35,755 bases of DNA, taken from contig WLDB01000005.1 in NCBI GenBank assembly GCA_009705035.1, positions 1 to 35,755 on the forward strand. The letters run 5' to 3'. The stretch comes from Actinomycetota bacterium (GTDB lineage: Bacteria; Actinomycetota; Actinomycetes; Nanopelagicales; Nanopelagicaceae). The notes under the pieces are model-generated. The model saw nothing but the letters and a program-made list of their open reading frames with translations, had not been told where the DNA came from and searched no databases. The position numbers and the translations under genes are program-made. The first letter of the stretch is position 1; the number at the start of each line of letters is the position of its first letter. Shown here one piece after another: positions 9,518 through 19,598 of the stretch.

Positions 9518-10341
9518 GGTCGTGCCTCTCGTGGATATGAACCTAAGAATCTGATGTCATCACAGATTTCGCGGAGTTCGGCCATAGATTGAGCAACTGG
9601 CTCATCTTGGATATGACCTTCTACATCTATAACAAAATGGTAGTGGCCGAGTTCGCGTCCGGTGGGACGTGATTGGATAAAGGTTAGATTGACGTCGTGC
9701 TTTGCAAAAACCGTCAGAATCTCTAGCAAAGCGCCGGCATGGTCAATATCGATATAGACCACCAACGAAGTGCGATCGTTTCCGGTTGGCTCAGGGATAT
9801 AACCAGGCTTCTGGGCCGCGATAAAGCGAGTCACTGCCGCAGTGTTATCACCAATATTTGAGGCAAGGATCTCTAGACCAAAGTTTTCAGCAGCTGCAGT
9901 AGATGCGATTGCGGCGTCGAGTTCGCCTTTTGCCACAAGCTCAGCCGCAGCTGAGGTTGAATTTGTTACGACAATCTCGGCGTGTGGATAGTTAACAGAT
10001 AGGTATGCGCGACATTGAGCTTCGGCATGCGGGTGGGTTCCAATGCGGTTAACAGTTTTGGTGCCAGTTTTGACCATGAAATCAAAGGTGACTGCCAGAG
10101 TGACTTCGCCCGAGATTGTTAAGGGTTCGCCATTTGCTAGTTCATCTAATGTACGAGCGACTACGCCCTCTACCGAATTTTCGATTGGTACCAATGCAAA
10201 ATCAGCTTCGCCAGACCTAACAGCATCAAGGGCTGCAGTGACGTTGATATAAGGAATTTTCTTATCGGTATCGCAGGTAACCTTATTTAGCGCCGCTTCA
10301 GTAAATGTCCCAGCAGGACCAAGGTAGGCGAAGGTATGCAC
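9514..10341 (-). CDS. pheA: Prephenate dehydratase with C-terminal ACT domain
   Basis: 275 aa: [72 protein letters not shown]. Confidence 0.95.
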   Translation of the reverse strand: MHTFAYLGPAGTFTEAALNKVTCDTDKKIPYINVTAALDAVRSGEADFALVPIENSVEGVVARTLDELANGEPLTISGEVTLAVTFDFMVKTGTKTVNRIGTHPHAEAQCRAYLSVNYPHAEIVVTNSTSAAAELVAKGELDAAIASTAAAENFGLEILASNIGDNTAAVTRFIAAQKPGYIPEPTGNDRTSLVVYIDIDHAGALLEILTVFAKHDVNLTFIQSRPTGRELGHYHFVIDVEGHIQDEPVAQSMAELREICDDIRFLGSYPREARP

Positions 10342-10353
10342 CGGCTAAGGATA

Positions 10354-11040
10354 CTAAAGGAAAGTGCGTGCATGCGCCGGCTTATTTGTTATCAGAATAT
10401 CTACGCCTAAATCGCGACACATCTCGACATCGGTGCCATCATCGACAGTCCAAACTGCAACTTTCTTCCCGTAATTGTGAATCTTTTTGACAATGGCCGG
10501 GTCTCTACGAATTCGATCGATTCCGGGGCCAAGAAAATCCGCTGATGAATAACGTGCCTGCATCCAGAGCGAATGAGCAGATAAGAGATAGGTACGCGAA
10601 ATATCAGGATCTATCCGACCCAACTTCTCTATCGCACTCCAACTAAAAGAGAGAATCGATACATCAATATTTTTTCTTACTTTTCTATCCCGTAAAGTTT
10701 TTGCAATGACTTCTTCAATCAAGTTTCCTGAAATAACCGGATGTTTCGTTTCTAGTAAAACGTTCTTTTTGTGAGTAAGTGCAATATCCAAAAATTCGTC
10801 GAGCGTTAAGACGTCTGGGTAGATTGCAGAAATCTCTCTATAACTCATCTCTGCTATCAGTCCTGAATGCCGAGCAATTTCTTGCATCGATGGGTTATGC
10901 CAGAGCACGGGTACTTCATCGCGGCTCAGGCGCAGATCGCATTCAAAACCATCAGCGCCTTCGGCAACAGCAGCCAAATAAGCAGATTCGGTGAGCTCGG
11001 GGTAGTTCCAAGAAGCGCCACGATGTCCATAAATAAGCAC
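10354..11040 (-). CDS. Glycerophosphodiester phosphodiesterase-family protein
   Basis: VLIYGHRGASWNYPELTESAYLAAVAEGADGFECDLRLSRDEVPVLWHNPSM... is a GDPD fold. The listed start (11112) would overlap the opposite-strand gene; a GTG at 11040 fits the family N-terminus better. Confidence 0.85.
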   Translation of the reverse strand: MLIYGHRGASWNYPELTESAYLAAVAEGADGFECDLRLSRDEVPVLWHNPSMQEIARHSGLIAEMSYREISAIYPDVLTLDEFLDIALTHKKNVLLETKHPVISGNLIEEVIAKTLRDRKVRKNIDVSILSFSWSAIEKLGRIDPDISRTYLLSAHSLWMQARYSSADFLGPGIDRIRRDPAIVKKIHNYGKKVAVWTVDDGTDVEMCRDLGVDILITNKPAHARTFL

Positions 11041-11104
11041 GCTTAAGAGTACCGAGTATGGGGAGCCAATTACAGATTGCGGAGCAACCATTACGATTAG
11101 AGCC

Positions 11105-11881
11105 ATGAGCAAGCACTACTTTGCAACGGCGGGTAAATCCGCTGTTGGTATGGTGCGTGCCGGCAATGAAGACTCAGCCATGACATCTAACTATCTCGTT
11201 GCAGTTGCAGATGGTATGGGTGGGCATACAGCTGGCGAAGTTGCATCGAAGATTGCAGTCCGCGCAATCGCTGCAATTGCAAAGAGCATACGCAACAAAG
11301 ACTTGACGAAGGAAGAGCGTGATGAGCTCTTAGTAAATTCAATCGCTCAGATAGACCTGGCACTTGCCCAATCGGTAGATGACAATCCTTCGCTTGCAGG
11401 TATGGGAACAACTCTCTCGGCGCTCTTCTTGCACGATGGCGAAATCGCTTTATTGCATATTGGTGATTCTAGAATTTACCGCTTGCGTGGAAATACTTTT
11501 GAGCAGTTGACGACTGACCACACTGTTATTCAAGATCTACTTGATCAAGGCGCGATAACGCATGCAGAGATTGCAACCCATCCGCAGCGATCAGTCTTAA
11601 CCCAAGTCTTAATGGGCGAAGGCCGCCATCTTCCTGGGCTGACTACCTTAGAAATCAAAGCCGATGACCGTTTTCTCTTATGTAGCGACGGACTCACCGG
11701 CGTACTTTCAGATAAAGAGATCAAGACGATTCTTAAAGGAAAAGGTCGTGGTACCGCCGTCGATGCGCTGATTGAAGCCGCACATTTAAATGGTGCACCT
11801 GATAATGTCACCGTCATCGTTGCAGATCTTCTCGAAAACGATATTCAAGAACCAGAGAGCTATCTAGGGGCCGCTAAATGA
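11105..11881 (+). CDS. pstP: PP2C-family Ser/Thr protein phosphatase
   Basis: 258 aa: GMVRAGNEDSAM, VADGMGGHTAGEVAS, LHIGDSRIYRLR, LCSDGLTGVLSD, APDNVTVIVADL. Confidence 0.92.
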   Translation: MSKHYFATAGKSAVGMVRAGNEDSAMTSNYLVAVADGMGGHTAGEVASKIAVRAIAAIAKSIRNKDLTKEERDELLVNSIAQIDLALAQSVDDNPSLAGMGTTLSALFLHDGEIALLHIGDSRIYRLRGNTFEQLTTDHTVIQDLLDQGAITHAEIATHPQRSVLTQVLMGEGRHLPGLTTLEIKADDRFLLCSDGLTGVLSDKEIKTILKGKGRGTAVDALIEAAHLNGAPDNVTVIVADLLENDIQEPESYLGAAK

Positions 11882-13422
11882 TGTCAACGCTCTTAGGTGA
11901 TCGCTACCTCTTGGGCGAAATGATCGGTACTGGAGGAATGGCCGATGTTTACATCGCCCAAGATCAGCGCCTCTCTCGTGAAGTTGCTGTAAAGATTTTA
12001 CGTAGCGATCTCGCTAAAGATCCTGCATTCGTTTCGCGCTTTCGCAAAGAAGCTAAAGCTGCTGCCGGCCTCAATCATCCAGGAATTGTTGCGGTTTATG
12101 ATTCGGGTGAAGAACCTGCTCCATACATAGTGATGGAACTTGTAACTGGCCACACGCTGCGCCAAGTGATCCATCAAGGAGAACGCGTAGAACTCAACCG
12201 TGCACTATCTATCGTCGAACAGGTTCTTATTGCACTTGAGTATTCGCATCAGCGCAATATTGTCCATCGCGATATCAAACCTGCAAATGTAATGATTACA
12301 GACTCTGGCGATGTAAAGGTGATGGATTTTGGAATCGCGCGCGCACTCGATGATTTAGGTGCAACGCTGACTAGTACCTGGAACGTTGTTGGAACAGCTC
12401 AATATCTTTCACCAGAACAAGCAGTCGGTGATCCTGCTGATGCACGAAGCGATATTTATTCAACTGGTTGTCTTTTATTTGAACTTCTAACTGGTCAACC
12501 ACCATTTACTGGAGAAACTCCGGTTTCAATTGCCTATCAACATGTTTCAGGCGAGATTCCATCTGCGCGCGCTCTTCAAAGTGATTTACCAGCAGGGATA
12601 GAAACAGTTATCAAAGTTGCACTCGCTAAAAAAGTTGATGACCGCTATCAGAGCGCAGAGGCGATGTTGGGCGACTTAATTAAGGTGCGCCAAGGTCAGA
12701 GCGTCACCACCAAAGTTGCTACCAAGCCTCTCTTCACGCGTCGAAGTGCGCTTGCCTACGGTGGCGCATTTCTCGCCGCAATTGCCATATCAATTACAGG
12801 TTTCTTGCTCAGCGGAGTCGAAGAACCTGGCCCGATGATTCCAAATCTCGTTGGCCTCTCTGAAAGTGAAGCCCGGGCGCTTTTGGATGGATATGTCATC
12901 ACTATTAAGACTGCCCACGATGCAGTTATTCCGAAGGGGCGAATAGCAAGCCAATCACCACTGGCAACAACGCGCGCTCCCAATGGATCTGCAGTTGTAC
13001 TCACAATCTCTGATGGACCAGGAAATGCGATAGTTCCGGATAACTTAATTGGAATGGCCCTTATTGATGCGCGTGCTGCGTTGGCCGCTGTAGGGCTTAC
13101 TGTCTCGCAAACTATTGCAGCACCTTCCGATCAACCACAAGGAACAATTCTTGAAGTTTCTCCTGCTGTTGGTTCTGTAACAACCGCAGGCAGCGGAGTT
13201 GTTCTCACGATTGCAAGTGGTGAGATTACGGTCCCTGATCTCATTGGCGTAGAAGTGATTCAAGCTAAAACAATATTGATTCAAGCAGGTTTCTTAATTA
13301 AGGAATTCTATGAATATGATGCCGCTCAACCTGAAGGTGTTGTAATTAGACAAGCACCTGAAGCAGGTAGCACTCAGACGATTGGTAATTCAGTAACAAT
13401 CACAATAAATAAGCAACCATAA
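11878..13422 (+). CDS. pknB: Ser/Thr protein kinase with TM segment and three PASTA domains
   Basis: 514 aa; kinase motifs HRDIKPANVM, DFGIARA, GTAQYLSPEQA; TM LAYGGAFLAAIAISITGFLLSG; PASTA repeats MIPNLVGLSESEARALL, VPDNLIGMALIDARAAL, VPDLIGVEVIQAKTIL. Start overlaps pstP stop (ATGA). Confidence 0.96.
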   Translation: MMSTLLGDRYLLGEMIGTGGMADVYIAQDQRLSREVAVKILRSDLAKDPAFVSRFRKEAKAAAGLNHPGIVAVYDSGEEPAPYIVMELVTGHTLRQVIHQGERVELNRALSIVEQVLIALEYSHQRNIVHRDIKPANVMITDSGDVKVMDFGIARALDDLGATLTSTWNVVGTAQYLSPEQAVGDPADARSDIYSTGCLLFELLTGQPPFTGETPVSIAYQHVSGEIPSARALQSDLPAGIETVIKVALAKKVDDRYQSAEAMLGDLIKVRQGQSVTTKVATKPLFTRRSALAYGGAFLAAIAISITGFLLSGVEEPGPMIPNLVGLSESEARALLDGYVITIKTAHDAVIPKGRIASQSPLATTRAPNGSAVVLTISDGPGNAIVPDNLIGMALIDARAALAAVGLTVSQTIAAPSDQPQGTILEVSPAVGSVTTAGSGVVLTIASGEITVPDLIGVEVIQAKTILIQAGFLIKEFYEYDAAQPEGVVIRQAPEAGSTQTIGNSVTITINKQP

Positions 13423-13437
13423 ATTTCTAACTTTAAA

Positions 13438-14061
13438 TTACTTACTAATTACTGGTGATAAACCTTCTGCGCGATTGATTGCCTCTGAATCACCGCACTG
13501 CCCCAACCAATTACCTAGCATTTTATGTCCGTGTTCTGTAAGTACGGACTCTGGGTGAAATTGCACGCCTTCAATTGGCAAGGTGCGATGACGCAATGAC
13601 ATCACAACACCCGAATCAGTGCTGCCAGTAATTTCAAGTTCTGCTGGAACAGTATCGCGTTCGACTGCAAGTGAGTGATAACGAGTTGCCGTAAATGGTG
13701 TCGGAAGATTTTTCATCACGCCCACGCCATTGTGATTTACTTGGGAAGTTTTTCCGTGTAATAACTCAGGAGCGCGTGAAACAGTTGCACCGAATGCTTC
13801 GCCGATTGCCTGGTGACCAAGACAAACACCAAATAATGGAATCGAATTCTCAGCGCAATACTTAATCATCGCGATAGAGACGCCCGCCTTATCGGGTGTT
13901 CCTGGTCCTGGGCTAATTAGCACGCCGTCATATTTAGCTGCCTCAGCTGCCTCGACCTGATCGTTGCGAACAACGGTCGTCTGCGCCCCAAGCTGTGCGA
14001 GGTATTGCACCAGGTTGAAGACGAAGGAGTCATAGTTATCGATGACAAGGATGTGGGCCAC
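13438..14061 (-). CDS. pabA: Anthranilate/aminodeoxychorismate synthase glutamine amidotransferase component
   Basis: 207 aa: ILVIDNYDSFVFNLVQYL, LISPGPGTPDKAGVS, FGVCLGHQAIGEAFG, GVQFHPESVLTEHG. trpG is an equally valid label on sequence alone. Confidence 0.9.
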   Translation of the reverse strand: MAHILVIDNYDSFVFNLVQYLAQLGAQTTVVRNDQVEAAEAAKYDGVLISPGPGTPDKAGVSIAMIKYCAENSIPLFGVCLGHQAIGEAFGATVSRAPELLHGKTSQVNHNGVGVMKNLPTPFTATRYHSLAVERDTVPAELEITGSTDSGVVMSLRHRTLPIEGVQFHPESVLTEHGHKMLGNWLGQCGDSEAINRAEGLSPVISK

Positions 14062-14089
14062 GGGGTAATTCTCCTGTAATCTAGCGCCT

Positions 14090-14350
14090 ATGCCAAAGTC
14101 AAAATTGCGTAAAAAAGTCCAAGAGCAGCACGCTCACGAAGAGCAGATTCATGCTGTAGAGACTCCCTACCAAGAGAGCCCAGCTTGGCTCGCACCGGTT
14201 ATGGTCGCAAACTTTCTTATCGGCCTCTTCTGGATTGTTATCTACTACGTGAATACCAATCTACCTATCGGTGGCCTCGGCAACTGGAACATGGCTATCG
14301 GCTTTACCTTTATCGCGATTGGTTTCAGCCTCGCGACTAAATGGCGATAG
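14090..14350 (+). CDS. crgA: Cell division protein CrgA
   Basis: 86 aa: MPKSKLRKK...SPAWLAPVMVANFLIGLFWIVIYYV...LGNWNMAIGFTFIAIGFSLATKWR; two TM segments; next to pabA and pknB as in other actinobacteria. Confidence 0.92.
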   Translation: MPKSKLRKKVQEQHAHEEQIHAVETPYQESPAWLAPVMVANFLIGLFWIVIYYVNTNLPIGGLGNWNMAIGFTFIAIGFSLATKWR

Positions 14351-14367
14351 AGCGAAGCGTCATCGCT

Positions 14368-16755
14368 TTAGATAGCTAGAGCGCAGCTAAGTTTATTTTC
14401 TCCTGAAGTTAAAGTATGAGAACTTCCATCTGGCAGCTCTGCTGTTGCAGTTGAGCCCGCAGGAACCAAAATGCGAATATCAAACCTTTCATTCACGCGC
14501 TTCCATTGAACTTCGATGCGACCATGTGCTGAATCAAGCTTCAGATCAATTTCATTAACTTTGCTACTCAAATGTGGTTTTACTACAAAACTCTTATAAG
14601 CCGGAGCGACCGACTTTAGTCCGGCAATGTACTGATGTAAAAATGAAATCACTGCACCTTTACTGTAATGGTTGAGTGATGCATCGAGCTTTCCATCATC
14701 ATCAATGCCGCCCCAATTTTCCCAAATCGTCGTGGCGCCCTTCTTCTTCATATACATCCATGAAGGCACGGTATCTTGGAAAAGAATGTCGTAGGCAACG
14801 TCGGTATACCCAATATCGGAAAGTGTGGAGAGAAGATATGGCGTTGCAAGAAATCCTGTACCTAGATGATTTCCCGCCTCGCGAATAATTGCTACGAGCC
14901 GCTTGCCCATTTCCTCTCGAAGTTCGAGCGGCGATAAACCAAAGTGCAGTGCTCGTAAATAATTTGCTTGCGTTTCATTAGCAAGACGACCATTTGACAA
15001 TATGTACTCTTTTTGCCATGCATCTTTGATTTTGGGGGCGATATCAAAATATTTCTTTAAATCAGCATCTGACTTGCCAATTAATTTTCCAATTTCAATC
15101 ATCTGCAATGTAGAGCGATACATATAGGCAGTTGCGGTAATTCCGTGATCAGGTGTGAAAAACTCTTGGGGGTCTACAGGGAGGGTGTCCCCGGCTGCAA
15201 GCCACTCTCCCCAATGAAACGGGGCATCCCAGATGAATTCTTCATGTGCGGCGGGAACAGGTCTTGCCGCAGCGCGATCAGCGTGGCGCACATTCTTTGC
15301 TCGACCATAAGCAAAATCCATCCACTTAACCATCGCGCTCCAAGATTCACGCGCTAATTTGAGGTCGCCATAGGCGTTATACATATCAAGCGGCGTAGAA
15401 ACGATTGCATCGCCCCAGCCTGCTGATCCGTTCATGAGCGAATATTCGCCCTCAGGACGCATTTTCTTATCCGATGGCGCGATATTAGGAATTACTCCAT
15501 CGGGACTTTGACCGACTACGACATCTGCCATCCATTTTCGCGTGGCATCAAGAACGTCATATAAAAATGCTGCTGTCGGTGAAAAGAGTTGCCAGTCTCC
15601 AGTCCATCCAGCGCGCTCTCGCGTTGGGCAATCTGTAGGAACTCCACACATATTGTCGCGGAATGACCAGACTGTCGCCTCATGCAACCAATTGAGGTTC
15701 TCATTATCGGATGTGAACCACCCAGTGCGACGAAGATCTGAATGAACAACAACCGCGCTTATCTCATCTGCAGTAATTTGGCCTGGATGTCCAATGATTT
15801 CAACAAATTGAAAACCTTGAGTTGTAAAGTAATTTTCGAATAAATCACCTTTGACGCCACTCGAAGTAACAACCGCACGTTGCCCACCCGTAAGGCTTGC
15901 CGCGCCCGGAAATGAGAGAATCATGCTCTCCATATTTACATGACCATCTGGGTAGAGACCTTCGGCATGCTTAATCTCAATTTTTGTGTCGAGCGGACCC
16001 AAGTTAGAAAGTTTGATCCATCCATTAATGTTCTGGCCAAAATCAATAACAATGGCGCCATCACCTAACGTCTTTATTGAAACTGGTTTCAGCTCTTCAA
16101 TCGCTCGGATTGGTGGAGCAAACTCTCGCACCAGTGCAGCCTCAGTGCTGCCTAGTATGGGCGCATCCCATGCTGAATCATCAAAGCCATTCATCTTTAT
16201 TGCAGAATCAAATAGACGACGATCTTCAACTTGACCTTCCATTAAATCCGCCGCCAGAATGTGAGACGGCGAGACTTTCCACGTTAAATCACTATCAACT
16301 GATTGATGAGTACCATCTGTGTAATCGATATCCATTTCAAAGAGCGCCGCAACATGATTCTCATAATTAACGTCAACACGCCAAACACCAGTTGAGCTTC
16401 GAAAAAAACCATCTGCTAATTCGAATACAACTGTGTGGGTTCCTGGCTTGATAGCGTGGGTTACGTCATATTCCTGCACCGCAATATGAAACCGATAATC
16501 TGTTGTGTCAGGGGTCAAAACTTTGTCGCCGATACGGTTGCCATCAATATAAATATTGTAAATTCCTTGAGCAGTTGCCTTTATTGTTGCCTTCTTCACC
16601 GGTCCTGAAACTACAAATTCTTTGCGAAGAAAATATGCAGGGCGTTCAGCACGTTCTGCTACAACATCCTCGCGCACCTGCATCCATTGTGCGCGAGGTT
16701 CACCTTCGCTCCAGAAGTATTGATACGGTGATGACTCTGTGAGCTGATATGACAT
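14368..16755 (-). CDS. Alpha-L-rhamnosidase (GH78-type), no visible signal peptide
   Basis: 795 aa; FDSAIKMNGFDDSAWDAP, DFGQNINGWIKL, GVPTDCPTRERAGWTGDWQLFSPTAAFLYD, TIWENWGG...SLNHYSKGAVISFLHQYIAGL are rhamnosidase family blocks. Confidence 0.9.
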   Translation of the reverse strand: MSYQLTESSPYQYFWSEGEPRAQWMQVREDVVAERAERPAYFLRKEFVVSGPVKKATIKATAQGIYNIYIDGNRIGDKVLTPDTTDYRFHIAVQEYDVTHAIKPGTHTVVFELADGFFRSSTGVWRVDVNYENHVAALFEMDIDYTDGTHQSVDSDLTWKVSPSHILAADLMEGQVEDRRLFDSAIKMNGFDDSAWDAPILGSTEAALVREFAPPIRAIEELKPVSIKTLGDGAIVIDFGQNINGWIKLSNLGPLDTKIEIKHAEGLYPDGHVNMESMILSFPGAASLTGGQRAVVTSSGVKGDLFENYFTTQGFQFVEIIGHPGQITADEISAVVVHSDLRRTGWFTSDNENLNWLHEATVWSFRDNMCGVPTDCPTRERAGWTGDWQLFSPTAAFLYDVLDATRKWMADVVVGQSPDGVIPNIAPSDKKMRPEGEYSLMNGSAGWGDAIVSTPLDMYNAYGDLKLARESWSAMVKWMDFAYGRAKNVRHADRAAARPVPAAHEEFIWDAPFHWGEWLAAGDTLPVDPQEFFTPDHGITATAYMYRSTLQMIEIGKLIGKSDADLKKYFDIAPKIKDAWQKEYILSNGRLANETQANYLRALHFGLSPLELREEMGKRLVAIIREAGNHLGTGFLATPYLLSTLSDIGYTDVAYDILFQDTVPSWMYMKKKGATTIWENWGGIDDDGKLDASLNHYSKGAVISFLHQYIAGLKSVAPAYKSFVVKPHLSSKVNEIDLKLDSAHGRIEVQWKRVNERFDIRILVPAGSTATAELPDGSSHTLTSGENKLSCALAI

Positions 16756-16758
16756 TTT

Positions 16759-19458
16759 TTATGCGACTTTAAAGCTAGTTATCTCAGGTGCAGAGATAAG
16801 AATGTCGTAGTGACCATGTCCGACCTCGTGCTTATTTGAAACCACTTTGCCATTAACGCGCATAGACGAAGCAGAGGTTGTTGGGAAATCCAAGACCGCC
16901 TTTGATCCAAATGGAACAACTATCTTTGCAGCCATGGTTCCGCCATCGATAATCTCCCAATCAATTGAGGCGATTCCATATGGTGTGTTCACTGATGCAG
17001 ATGCATAAGAGAAACCTTCACCTGGTCGTGGTGCGAATGTAATGTGGCGATAGCCTGGATTCTTAACAGTAGGTGCAATACCTGCAACATTGCGGTAGAC
17101 CCAGTCAATCACTGCGCCGTATGCATAGTGATTAAATGAAATCATTGAAGGATTCTCTTGCTCTTCACTTGCGGTAGACATCTGTCCCTTGTGAATAGAA
17201 CCATCTTCGTAGATAGCATCCCAACGCTCCCAAATTGTTGTTGCCTTCTGATCAACTTGGTAGAGCCATGAGAGAACCTTGCGGCGCATCAACATTGTGT
17301 ATGCCGCGCTGAAGTGACCGTTCTTTGAGAGGGCGTGCAAAATCAACGGAGTTCCAAGGAAGCCAGTTGTGATCTTTCCTTGATCTGCAATGACTTTATC
17401 GCTCAAGATTTGTGCAACTGCTGCGCGCTCTGATTCTGGAACGATGCCGAATTCAATTGCAATTGAGCAACCTGCGGTTGTCTCTTTCGCCTCTGCTCCG
17501 AAATGCTCCCAGATATCTTTGCGAAGTGTTGCCGCTAGTTCGGTGTACTCCTTTTGATGTGCAGCATCTCCTGCGAGTGCTTCTACATCAGCAGCTAACT
17601 GAACAGTGTTTGCAAAGAATGCATTCGCTACAAACTGTGCCTTTACCTTTGAGAGCCAAGGACGATCAACAGGTGCATCTGGATCACACCAATCACCAAA
17701 CTGGAACTCCTCTGGCAAGAACTTCTCGCCCTTACGACGATCGGAGAGGCCCTTTACATATGTGCGAATAGATTCAACTTGTTGCTTCAGTGTTGAAAGG
17801 CTTCCGAATGATTCATAAGTTGCCATCGGAACGATTGTTGCTGCATCTGCCCAACCGGCACGGTCGGTGATAATCCACGCTTCTTCCTCTGATGCAGGTG
17901 ATGGATGCTTCGACAAAATATCTGGAACAACTGCGCCAACTGCGCCGAATCGCTTCTGATCGATAGCTAGGTCAAATAACCAGCTGCGCCAGAATGAATC
18001 GATTTTAAATAGTGTGTTCGCTGTAGTTGCGATTGCTTGCGCATCACCTGTCCAACCGAGGCGCTCATCGCGTTGTGGGCAGTCGGTAGGAACAGAGACC
18101 ATGTTGTCATGAATAGACCAGACAACATTCTGATGGAGTCGGTTGAGACGAGCATCAGATGATGAGAAGTATCCGCGACGCTCATTTGCTGATGAAACAG
18201 CGACTCCGATAGCAGAGATGAACTTGGCTGGACCGGTTACTTCAGCAAATTGGAAACCGTGGAAAGTGAACTTAGGTTCGATCACACTTCGGCCATCGTG
18301 TCCGAGTGTGTAGATATCTGTCGCCTTTGCGGTACGAAGTGCGGCAGTGTGCAAGTTTGGTCCAGGCTCTAGAACTTCAGCGTGGCGCACTGTGATCACA
18401 TCGCCCTTCTTGCCATCAACAACTAAACGCACCCAACCTGAAATATTTTGTGTGAAATCAAGGAGAGTTCTGTTATTTGAATCAACAATCTTTGAAGCGA
18501 ATTCTTCAATCTTAAGTACGCGAGTAGATGTACGAGGAAGCAAGTTTTCACGCTTGATGGTGTGAATTACTGGCGCCTTCCATGAAGAATCATTAAAGCC
18601 GGCGAGCTTCCAGCCCTTCTGCTCTTTAGTGAAATCAATATGTGAACCGTCATAAATATCACCGAACTGGATTTCGCCAGTCGATACTTTCCAACTGTCA
18701 TCGGTAGCAATGATCTCTTTGCTGCCATCGGTGTAAGTGATTTCTAGTTGAGCAAGTAAAGAGATTGTTGTTCCATAGTTATCGTAGATATTCATGAAGC
18801 CGAATTTTCCACGAGTCCAACCATCGCCAAGTTCGGCTGCAAAACAATTTGCGCCATCTTGCACCAAGCGGGTGACATCGTGGGTTAAATAGGTGATGCG
18901 ATCATCGAGCGCGGTCCAACCTGGAGTGAAATATTCTTCAGTGACGTTAACGCCATTGAGATAGAGTGAGTGAATACCTTCAGAAGTTGCATAGATGCGC
19001 GCCTTAGCAACTGCCTTCTTTGCGGAAAATTCTTTGCGCAAGATTGGTGACGGTGCAGAGTGAAGTGAGTTATCACCGATAGCGCGACCAACTAAATCAT
19101 TTCCGGATGCGAGCCCGGTCTCAAATGTTGCGAGTGGACTGTAATCACTCCATCCATGTTGCGTCGCAATCCGAACACGTAGTCGGCGTATCTCTTGGGC
19201 CTTTGAGATATGTCCTTTTGCGAGAATTTCAATCTGCTCTGAACTTGTTACAGCAGGGGATGTAACAACTGAACCATCTTCACCGATAGATGAAATCTCA
19301 TATCCAACTTGCACCGCATCTGCGCGGTCAGATGAAATTTGCCAAGTCAGCAAGGGATCAACAATCGGCAGACCAATTAAGTCTGCTGAAAACTGAGTCT
19401 GTAGCCCAATGACGCGAGTAACTTCATCGCGCTGAGTAGTTGCTGGAAGATTGGACAT
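16759..19458 (-). CDS. Alpha-L-rhamnosidase (GH78-type), no visible signal peptide
   Basis: MSNLPATTQRDEVTRVIGLQ...; DDRITYLTHDVTRLVQDGANCFAAELGDGW, DFTQNISGWVRLVV, SVPTDCPQRDERLGWTGDAQAIATTANTLFKIDSFWRSWL, TTIWERWDAI...SFNHYAYGAVIDWVYRNVAGI. Start placed at 19458 after AAGGGGAAATC rather than at 19503. Confidence 0.93.
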   Translation of the reverse strand: MSNLPATTQRDEVTRVIGLQTQFSADLIGLPIVDPLLTWQISSDRADAVQVGYEISSIGEDGSVVTSPAVTSSEQIEILAKGHISKAQEIRRLRVRIATQHGWSDYSPLATFETGLASGNDLVGRAIGDNSLHSAPSPILRKEFSAKKAVAKARIYATSEGIHSLYLNGVNVTEEYFTPGWTALDDRITYLTHDVTRLVQDGANCFAAELGDGWTRGKFGFMNIYDNYGTTISLLAQLEITYTDGSKEIIATDDSWKVSTGEIQFGDIYDGSHIDFTKEQKGWKLAGFNDSSWKAPVIHTIKRENLLPRTSTRVLKIEEFASKIVDSNNRTLLDFTQNISGWVRLVVDGKKGDVITVRHAEVLEPGPNLHTAALRTAKATDIYTLGHDGRSVIEPKFTFHGFQFAEVTGPAKFISAIGVAVSSANERRGYFSSSDARLNRLHQNVVWSIHDNMVSVPTDCPQRDERLGWTGDAQAIATTANTLFKIDSFWRSWLFDLAIDQKRFGAVGAVVPDILSKHPSPASEEEAWIITDRAGWADAATIVPMATYESFGSLSTLKQQVESIRTYVKGLSDRRKGEKFLPEEFQFGDWCDPDAPVDRPWLSKVKAQFVANAFFANTVQLAADVEALAGDAAHQKEYTELAATLRKDIWEHFGAEAKETTAGCSIAIEFGIVPESERAAVAQILSDKVIADQGKITTGFLGTPLILHALSKNGHFSAAYTMLMRRKVLSWLYQVDQKATTIWERWDAIYEDGSIHKGQMSTASEEQENPSMISFNHYAYGAVIDWVYRNVAGIAPTVKNPGYRHITFAPRPGEGFSYASASVNTPYGIASIDWEIIDGGTMAAKIVVPFGSKAVLDFPTTSASSMRVNGKVVSNKHEVGHGHYDILISAPEITSFKVA

Positions 19459-19478
19459 GATTTCCCCTTTGTACTTTT

Positions 19479-19494
19479 CTTGAATCGATTCAAG
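19479..19494. promoter_or_regulatory. LacI-type operator upstream of the GH78 pair
   Basis: Perfect 16-bp palindrome CTTGAATCGATTCAAG located between the predicted promoter and the GH78 start. Confidence 0.82.
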
Positions 19495-19503
19495 AGTATG
19501 CAA

Positions 19504-19532
19504 AATTTAGCGGGGGTTATTGGGAGCGTCAA
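19504..19532 (-). promoter_or_regulatory. Predicted sigma70-type promoter for the GH78 operon
   Basis: Minus strand TTGACG (19532..19527), 17-bp spacer, TAAATT (19509..19504). Confidence 0.6.
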
Positions 19533-19598
19533 TATGTTTTTAAATTTATTTATTTAGCGTATTTCTCAAACTTTGATATTGAACACTTCAATTATCTA

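Noticed and set aside
14351-14400. Possible terminator between crgA and the GH78 gene (AAGCGTCATCGCTT)
   Set aside because: Stem is only about 5 bp without a U-tract; too weak to call.
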